Source of the DNA: Alphaproteobacteria bacterium | GTDB lineage: Bacteria > Pseudomonadota > Alphaproteobacteria > Rhizobiales > Xanthobacteraceae | NCBI GenBank assembly: GCA_016869215.1 | Contig: VGEP01000006.1 | Coordinates: 96,161-160,160 of the forward strand | Direction of reading: 5' to 3' | Length of the DNA stretch: 64,000 nucleotides | In this document: in pieces, positions 59,127 to 64,000 of the stretch | Numbering within the stretch: the stretch's first letter is position 1 | How the letters are laid out: each line of letters opens with the position of its first letter | Program-made: the position numbers and the translations under genes | The notes under the pieces: generated by a model | Databases searched by the model: none | What the model was told of the DNA's origin: nothing | The model's input: only the letters and a program-made list of their open reading frames with translations

Positions 59127-59804
59127 GTGAACGCACCGGCCACGAGCATCACCGGAATCGACGCGGTCCGCGCGGAGATCGCGCGCGCCTGCCGCGACGC
59201 GGGCCGCGATCCGTCGGGCGTGACCCTGATCGCCGTGTCCAAGACCTTCGGCGCCGAGGCCATCGAGCCGCTCATCGCCGCGGGGCAACGCGCGTTCGGC
59301 GAGAATCGCGTGCAGGAGGCCAAGGCCAAGTGGCCGCCGCTGCAGGCGCGGCATCCGGGCCTGGAACTGCACATGATCGGGCCGCTGCAGTCCAACAAGG
59401 CCAAGGAGGCGGTGGCGCTGTTCGACGCGATCCATTCCGTGGATCGCCCAAGCCTGTGCGAGGCGCTGGCGAAGGAAAACGCCAGGCAAGGCCGCAAACC
59501 GTTGCTGTTCGCCGAGATCAACACTGGCGGCGAGGCGCAAAAGGCCGGCGTGCTGCCGCAGGACGCCGACGCCTTCATCGTGCGCTGCCGCGACGGCTAT
59601 GGGTTGTCCATCGCGGGTCTGATGTGCATCCCGCCGGCTGACGAGGCGCCGGCGCCGCATTTCGCATTGACCGCCAAGATCGCCGCGCGCAACGGGCTGA
59701 AGCTTTTGTCGATGGGCATGAGCGCGGACTTTCCCGTCGCCATCCCGTTCGGCGCGACCCACGTCCGGGTGGGGTCGGCAATATTCGGGTCGCGCCACAC
59801 CTGA
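59127..59804 (+). CDS. YggS family pyridoxal phosphate homeostasis protein
   Basis: 225-residue PLP-binding TIM-barrel protein (PLPBP/YggS). The PLP lysine lies in LIAVSKTFGAEAIEPLIAAGQRAFGENRVQEA, followed by HMIGPLQSNKAKEAV, AEINTGGEAQKAGV and LSMGMSADFPVAIPFGATHVRVGSAIFG. The start is GTG 59127, giving (M)NAPATSITGIDAVRAEI, since the open frame extends back into DUF2171. These proteins bind and supply PLP and have no established catalytic reaction. Confidence 0.94.
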   Translation: MNAPATSITGIDAVRAEIARACRDAGRDPSGVTLIAVSKTFGAEAIEPLIAAGQRAFGENRVQEAKAKWPPLQARHPGLELHMIGPLQSNKAKEAVALFDAIHSVDRPSLCEALAKENARQGRKPLLFAEINTGGEAQKAGVLPQDADAFIVRCRDGYGLSIAGLMCIPPADEAPAPHFALTAKIAARNGLKLLSMGMSADFPVAIPFGATHVRVGSAIFGSRHT

Positions 59805-59872
59805 GGGCGCTCGCAGGCTGAAATTTGGCTGCCCGATTGATCTGAATCAAACCTGAAAGCTCTGCACTACGA

Positions 59873-59892
59873 TTAGTTGCGTATGCAACTAA
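59873..59892. promoter_or_regulatory. MarR-type palindromic operator
   Basis: TTAGTTGC and GCAACTAA are perfect 8-bp inverted arms with a 4-bp spacer GTAT, 42 bp upstream of the VOC gene. This TTGC...GCAA form is typical of operators bound by MarR-family repressors of aromatic or related catabolism. No MarR gene is present in the window. Confidence 0.5.
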
Positions 59893-59934
59893 CTATTGCG
59901 CCCTTTTTAGCGCAGCGATTTCCGGAGGCAAGGG

Positions 59935-60468
59935 ATGAAGATCGAGCAGATTCACCACGTCGCCTACCGCTGCAGGAATGCCAAGGAGACGGTCGAGTTC
60001 TATCGCGACGTGCTTGGCATGGATTTTCTGATGGCGATGGCCGAGGACAAGGCGCCGTCCACCAAGGCGCCCGATCCTTACATGCATGTGTTCCTCGACG
60101 CCGGGAACGGCAACATTCTGGCGTTCTTCGAGCTGCCGAACTCCCCGCCGATGAGCCGCGACCCCAACACGCCGGAGTGGGTGCAGCACATCGCGTTCCG
60201 GGTGAAGGACCGGGCCGGCATGGTCGAGGCCAAGGCCCGCGCCGAGGCGCGCGGTTGCGCGGTCGTCGGGCCGACCGATCATGGCGTGTTTGAGTCCGTG
60301 TACTTCTTCGACCCGAGCGGCAACCGGCTCGAGGTCACGCACTGGACAGCCGAGCCTGGGCAACTGGATCGGCTGAAGAAGCTCGCACCGGACATGCTCG
60401 AAGAATGGGACCGCACCAAGAAGCCGCCCCGCCAGGCGGCCTGGGTGCACGAGCAGGAATTCGCTTAA
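59935..60468 (+). CDS. VOC family (glyoxalase/dioxygenase fold) protein
   Basis: 177-residue metalloprotein of the vicinal oxygen chelate superfamily. Paired beta-alpha-beta units start with IHHVAYRCRNAKETVEFYRDVLGMDF and WVQHIAFRVKDRAGMVEAKARAEARG. Likely metal ligands are His of IHHVAYR, Glu of FFELPN, His of QHIAFR and Glu of RLEVTHW. The GGAGGCAAGGG before ATG 59935 is a strong ribosome binding site. A MarR-type operator lies just upstream. It is followed by an amidohydrolase on the same strand, 118 bp away, so they may form a small catabolic operon. Confidence 0.88.
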   Translation: MKIEQIHHVAYRCRNAKETVEFYRDVLGMDFLMAMAEDKAPSTKAPDPYMHVFLDAGNGNILAFFELPNSPPMSRDPNTPEWVQHIAFRVKDRAGMVEAKARAEARGCAVVGPTDHGVFESVYFFDPSGNRLEVTHWTAEPGQLDRLKKLAPDMLEEWDRTKKPPRQAAWVHEQEFA

Positions 60469-60586
60469 GGCGCAACTGCGTTCGACCAGTGCGTATAGCG
60501 GGTTCAATCGCACGACGATTGCCCGCGCGCGTCGGCTTGCCTAGCCTGCGGTCCGCCGCAGGTTGCGGGCACAGCCGGACGCTTTC

Positions 60587-61558
60587 ATGACCACCATCGA
60601 CATCCACGCCCATTACGTCGACCGCCGCTATCTCGACGGACTCACACGCGCGATGCGGCTTGCGCCCGAACCGACGCCAGACGGCAAGACACTGCTGCGC
60701 GACCGCGGCGCGACGATCGCCTGGACCCGGCCGGACATGTTCTCGGTCGAGTACCGGCTCGCCGACATGGCGCAGAAGCAGATCGATATGCGCGTGCTGT
60801 CGGTCAGCGCGCCGAACGTCTACCCATTTCCCGCCGCCGAGCAGGTAGAGATGGCGCGTCACGTCAACGATGCGCTGGCTCTATATTGCCGTGCGCATCC
60901 GGGTCGCTTCATCGGGCTTGCGAGTCTGCCGCTTGCCGACGTGAACGCATCGCTGCGCGAGCTCGATCGTTCGGTTCAGGAGCTGGGTCTGAAGGGCGTG
61001 GCCATCGGCTCCAACGTCGATGGACTGCCGCTGAACGATGCGCGGTTCGAGCCGCTGTGGGCGCGGATCAACGCGCTGCGATTGCCCGTCGTGGAACACC
61101 CGTCGTTCCCGCGCGACACCTCCGACATGGGCGAGTTCGAGCTGCCGCTGCGCGTCGGTCTGATGTTCGACACCACGCTGATGGCCGCGCGCATGATTTA
61201 TGCGGGTATCTTCGAGCGCTATCCCGATTTTCCGTTCGTGCTGGCGCACACCGGGGCGGCGCTGATCATGCTGATGGAGCGCCTCGACAACGGCTACCGG
61301 CTGTTTCCCGATTGCCGCAAGTTCATCGACAAGCTGCCGAGCGAATATGGCAAGCGGCTGTACTACGACACCTGTGCGTTCGGCGAACAGGCGTTGATGT
61401 TCGCGATCGGCGCGGTGGGTGTAAGCCAGATCATGTTCGGCACCGACGATCCGTTCATCGGCTCGGACACGTCGCACGTGACGCGGCTGAAGATCCCGGA
61501 CGCCGACCGGGCGGCGATCCTCGGCGGCAATGCCAAGCGGATGTTCGGGCTGACCTGA
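60587..61558 (+). CDS. Amidohydrolase 2 (ACMSD-like) family protein
   Basis: 323-residue metal-dependent TIM-barrel enzyme. The metal-binding motifs are DIHAHYV at the N-terminus, VVEHPSFPRD, LAHTGAALIML and the Asp of FGTDDPF. The family includes amino-carboxymuconate-semialdehyde decarboxylase and resorcylate decarboxylases, so a decarboxylation of an aromatic-derived acid is a reasonable guess. ATG 60587 gives MTTIDIHAHYVD, the normal start; the frame is open from 60563. It is downstream of the VOC gene and convergent with the HerA-like gene. Confidence 0.88.
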   Translation: MTTIDIHAHYVDRRYLDGLTRAMRLAPEPTPDGKTLLRDRGATIAWTRPDMFSVEYRLADMAQKQIDMRVLSVSAPNVYPFPAAEQVEMARHVNDALALYCRAHPGRFIGLASLPLADVNASLRELDRSVQELGLKGVAIGSNVDGLPLNDARFEPLWARINALRLPVVEHPSFPRDTSDMGEFELPLRVGLMFDTTLMAARMIYAGIFERYPDFPFVLAHTGAALIMLMERLDNGYRLFPDCRKFIDKLPSEYGKRLYYDTCAFGEQALMFAIGAVGVSQIMFGTDDPFIGSDTSHVTRLKIPDADRAAILGGNAKRMFGLT

Positions 61559-61561
61559 GGG

Positions 61562-63481
61562 TCAGCGATACCGGCTGGGCAGCGGGGCGGGATTGCCCGG
61601 CCCGGGGTCACCGGTAATCGGCTTGCGCAAGATGCTCGGCCTCTGCGGTTGCGGCGGCGGCGCGTAGCTTGGTGCCGGCGCAGAAGGCTGCATCGGCTGC
61701 GCGCGCGGTACGGGAGGTGCCGGCTGCAGCGGCGGGGACGGCTGATAATACGGCGCTTCCTCGCGCGCAGGCATTGGCTCATCGCGCCAGGCGCCGAAAT
61801 CCTGTCCGTCGTCGTCGGCGACGCCCTTGTGGCTCATGGTCGAGGCGCGCCAGCGGTCGATGACCGAGCCGATCATGTCGCGGTCGGGCGCTGCTGCGGC
61901 GCGGGTGTTGCCGCCGATCTCGCTGGTCGGACGCTGCGACGGCGGCAGTTCGCGGAATTTCATCCGGGTCGGCAGCGGCACGCCGGCGCCGAACGCGAAC
62001 ACCTCGCCGGTGCCGAGCGAGGGAATGAAGGTCAGCATGCTCGCGCCGGCGTCCGACACCGCGGAGCGGATCAGCGCCTGATCGCGGTCGTTCGACAGCC
62101 GCATGACGAACAGCGTGCTGCACTGGGAGATGATGGTCGGGTCAATTTCGGCAGGGCGCTGTGTCACGAGGCCGAGGAACACACCGTACTTGCGGCCCTC
62201 CTTGGCAATGCGCGACAGCGCGCGGCGGGTCGGGCCGAAGCCGACTGCCTTGTCGGCGGGTGCGTAGCGGTGCGCTTCCTCGCATACGAACAGCAGCGGT
62301 GACGCGCCGTCGCTCCACAGGCCGAAGTCGAACGCCATGCGCGACAGCACCGACACCACCGAGTCGATAACCTCGGCGGGGAAGCCCGCGAGCTGCATGA
62401 TCGTCATCGGCTTGCCGTTGGCCGGAATCCGGAACAGGTGGCCGACCACTTCCGCCATGGTGTCGCCGCCGACGGTGGCGTTCTCGAACATGAAGCCGTA
62501 GCGCGGATGGTTGCGGAACGTCTGGATGCGCTGCAGGAGCTTGTTGTAGATCGTGGCGCGCGAGCGGTTTTCGAGCTTGCCCATGCCCGCGTCGATCACC
62601 GCGATCAGGTCCTCGATGCGGTACGGAACCGGCGTGTCGACGCCGTAGCCGACGTCGCGCGGGTCCTTTTTCTTGGCGAGCGCGCTGCGGTCGGCTCCGC
62701 CCTTAAGCTGGACGTAGGCGGCCTTGGCCTGCGGAATCGCCTCGGCGAGGATCTCGACTTCCTCGTCGATGCCCGGCCGGCCGCCGAAGAACGCGTCCAC
62801 CGTCTCCTCGAAGTTGAACAGCCAGAACGGCAGCCGCAGATTGCGCGGGGTCAGTACCTGCGCCTTGTCGCCGAAGCAACGGGCGTATTCGTTGTGCGGA
62901 TCGATCAGGAACAGTCGAAGGTCGGGGCGCTGCGCCAGGATTTGCTGAAGCAGGATGGCGACGCCGCTCGACTTGCCGACACCGGTGGTGCCGAGCACCG
63001 CGAAGTGCTTGCTGACGAGCTGGTCGACGTCGACGTGTGCGGCGATGGCCTGGTCCTGTTGCAGGGCGCCGACGTTGCAGGGCTTGGAATCGCCGCCCTG
63101 ATAGATCAGGCGCAACTCGCGATCGGTCATCATGGTCGCGGGTTCGCCGATCATCGGATATTCGGTGATGCCGCGCTGGAAAAACGGTGTACCGGCGGCG
63201 TTGGTCTTGATCTCGCCGACCACGTCGAGGCGGGCGACGCCGGTGCAGGTCGGGTCCTGATCGTGCGAGGGGCGCTCGCCGACCTCGGTGATCATGCCGA
63301 CGATCGTCGCACTTCCGCTCAACACGCCGAGAAACTTTCCGACGGTGGCGCGTGCTGCTCCCGCCTGCGCCGCCATGCCGACGGTGATCTGCGCGCCGCT
63401 CACGGCCAGCACCCGCCCCATGACGTCGCGGCCGGCGGCGCGCGGCGGCGCAGCGTGCGAAGCTGGAGAGCCAACGGTCAT
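61562..63481 (-). CDS. HerA-like DUF87 ATPase
   Basis: 639-residue helicase-type ATPase. An N-terminal barrel-like domain (GRVLAVSGAQITVGMAAQAG) precedes the RecA-like core with Walker A GTTGVGKSSGVAIL (164-171), Walker B LLFVCEEAHRYAP, and the arginine-containing segment FVMRLSNDRDQALIRSAV. The last 90 residues are Pro-rich and disordered (PSPPLQPAPPVPRAQPMQPS). HerA proteins pump or unwind DNA, often with a NurA nuclease; no nurA is adjacent. ATG 63481 has GAGG seven bases upstream. It is convergent with the amidohydrolase. Confidence 0.9.
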   Translation of the reverse strand: MTVGSPASHAAPPRAAGRDVMGRVLAVSGAQITVGMAAQAGAARATVGKFLGVLSGSATIVGMITEVGERPSHDQDPTCTGVARLDVVGEIKTNAAGTPFFQRGITEYPMIGEPATMMTDRELRLIYQGGDSKPCNVGALQQDQAIAAHVDVDQLVSKHFAVLGTTGVGKSSGVAILLQQILAQRPDLRLFLIDPHNEYARCFGDKAQVLTPRNLRLPFWLFNFEETVDAFFGGRPGIDEEVEILAEAIPQAKAAYVQLKGGADRSALAKKKDPRDVGYGVDTPVPYRIEDLIAVIDAGMGKLENRSRATIYNKLLQRIQTFRNHPRYGFMFENATVGGDTMAEVVGHLFRIPANGKPMTIMQLAGFPAEVIDSVVSVLSRMAFDFGLWSDGASPLLFVCEEAHRYAPADKAVGFGPTRRALSRIAKEGRKYGVFLGLVTQRPAEIDPTIISQCSTLFVMRLSNDRDQALIRSAVSDAGASMLTFIPSLGTGEVFAFGAGVPLPTRMKFRELPPSQRPTSEIGGNTRAAAAPDRDMIGSVIDRWRASTMSHKGVADDDGQDFGAWRDEPMPAREEAPYYQPSPPLQPAPPVPRAQPMQPSAPAPSYAPPPQPQRPSILRKPITGDPGPGNPAPLPSRYR

Positions 63482-63627
63482 TGAGATGCCTCGCCCCGGG
63501 TAATATGCCGGCGGTGTCGGTTTGCGTCCCGCCGTTGCAACAAAACTACCGCAGGACGCTGGAGTTTCCGTAAACGCAGAACCGCGAGTTCGAACGAACG
63601 GAAGCGTTAACCCTGAGAGGGCGTTAA

Positions 63628-64000
63628 TCAGCCGATGACAATGCGCGTGCGCGGCCCGATGCGCTTGAGCAACCGCGTCAACGCGCCGGGCTTTAGCGCC
63701 ACACAGCCGGCGGTCGGCGCGAAGCCCGGCCGGGCGACATGGATGAACACGGCGCTGCCGCGGCCCGCGGTCCGGGGACGGGTGTTGTGGTCGATCTCCA
63801 CGATCAGGTCGTAGAGCCGGTCGGCGCGCCAGAGACGGTCGCCCGTGCTGCCGGGCGGCACCCGGATCGGGCGGTTGTAGCGGCGGTCGGCTGGGTCCTC
63901 GCACCAGCCGTCGTCGGCGCGGATGCGGCGCACGGGCAGGAGCGTATGCGGGCGCGGCAGGCGGTCGGCCCGCCACCACAGCCGCAGCGGACGAAACGCG
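63628..64000 (-). CDS. L,D-transpeptidase (YkuD) domain protein, 5' end outside window
   Basis: Partial CDS: the frame runs off the right edge of the window, so only the last 123 codons are visible. The catalytic signature is IHVARPGFAPTAGCVAL, in which the Cys of the TAGC segment is the nucleophile and the preceding His is the base. Upstream are DDGWCEDPADRRYNRPI and LYDLIVEIDHNT. YkuD enzymes crosslink peptidoglycan or attach proteins to it. The visible part lacks a signal peptide because its N-terminus is missing. Confidence 0.82.
   Translation of the reverse strand, partial: AFRPLRLWWRADRLPRPHTLLPVRRIRADDGWCEDPADRRYNRPIRVPPGSTGDRLWRADRLYDLIVEIDHNTRPRTAGRGSAVFIHVARPGFAPTAGCVALKPGALTRLLKRIGPRTRIVIG

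Overview
This is about 64 kb of GC-rich chromosome from an alphaproteobacterium of the order Hyphomicrobiales (Rhizobiales), most likely a Bradyrhizobiaceae/Xanthobacteraceae-type genome. The basis is gene content and order: hisB-DUF2628-hisH-hisA-hisF-hisE-coaA, hslV-GNAT-hslU, ppsR-maf-coaE-dnaQ beside hemE-hemJ-rho, and mnmE-mnmG-rsmG-parA-parB-holA-lptE-leuS. Palindromic intergenic repeats, a lone TctC-type binding protein and long GC-rich genes fit the same group. No rRNA, tRNA, CRISPR array, integrase or transposase was recognised. The species cannot be named from this sequence.

Layout. 1-5.6 kb: gshB, a structured intergenic block with inverted repeats, a glutathione transferase, a small coiled-coil protein, yifB and a gentisate-dioxygenase-like cupin. 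5.7-8.7 kb: a small exported protein and a hybrid histidine kinase. 8.7-14.6 kb (minus strand): the histidine cluster ending in coaA, interrupted by an unknown membrane-anchored gene between hisA and hisF. 14.7-17.1 kb: hslV, an acetyltransferase and hslU. 17.2-24.8 kb: an accessory catabolic block with a cupin, a TctC binding protein, two luciferase-like flavin monooxygenases, a lipocalin-like protein, an acyl-CoA dehydrogenase homologue lacking the usual catalytic glutamate, and a two-subunit acyl-CoA synthetase. 24.9-32.5 kb: an acyltransferase, an smr/mltA/tim44 operon, secB, then dnaQ, coaE, maf and ppsR.

The ppsR-hemE intergenic region (32.5-32.9 kb) occupies the place of the Caulobacter and Rickettsia replication origin and is proposed as oriC. 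To its right come hemE, hemJ, rho, a DUF255 protein, cspA with a clear terminator, a large secreted alpha/beta hydrolase, mnmE with an enlarged GTPase domain, a 35-residue membrane peptide, mnmG, rsmG, parA and parB. Two parS-type palindromes lie here, one upstream of mnmG and one inside rsmG, 10-13 kb from the proposed origin, so origin and centromere are together in the window. Housekeeping genes left of the origin are mostly on the minus strand and those to the right mostly on the plus strand, as expected for bidirectional replication from this point.

47.9-64 kb: holA, lptE and leuS (minus), then an aldo/keto reductase, a GGDEF-EAL protein, an N-carbamoyl-D-amino-acid hydrolase-like enzyme, a TPR protein, a DUF2171 stress protein with an EcfG-type promoter, a YggS protein, a VOC protein and an amidohydrolase downstream of a MarR-type palindrome, a HerA-like ATPase, and a partial L,D-transpeptidase cut by the window edge.
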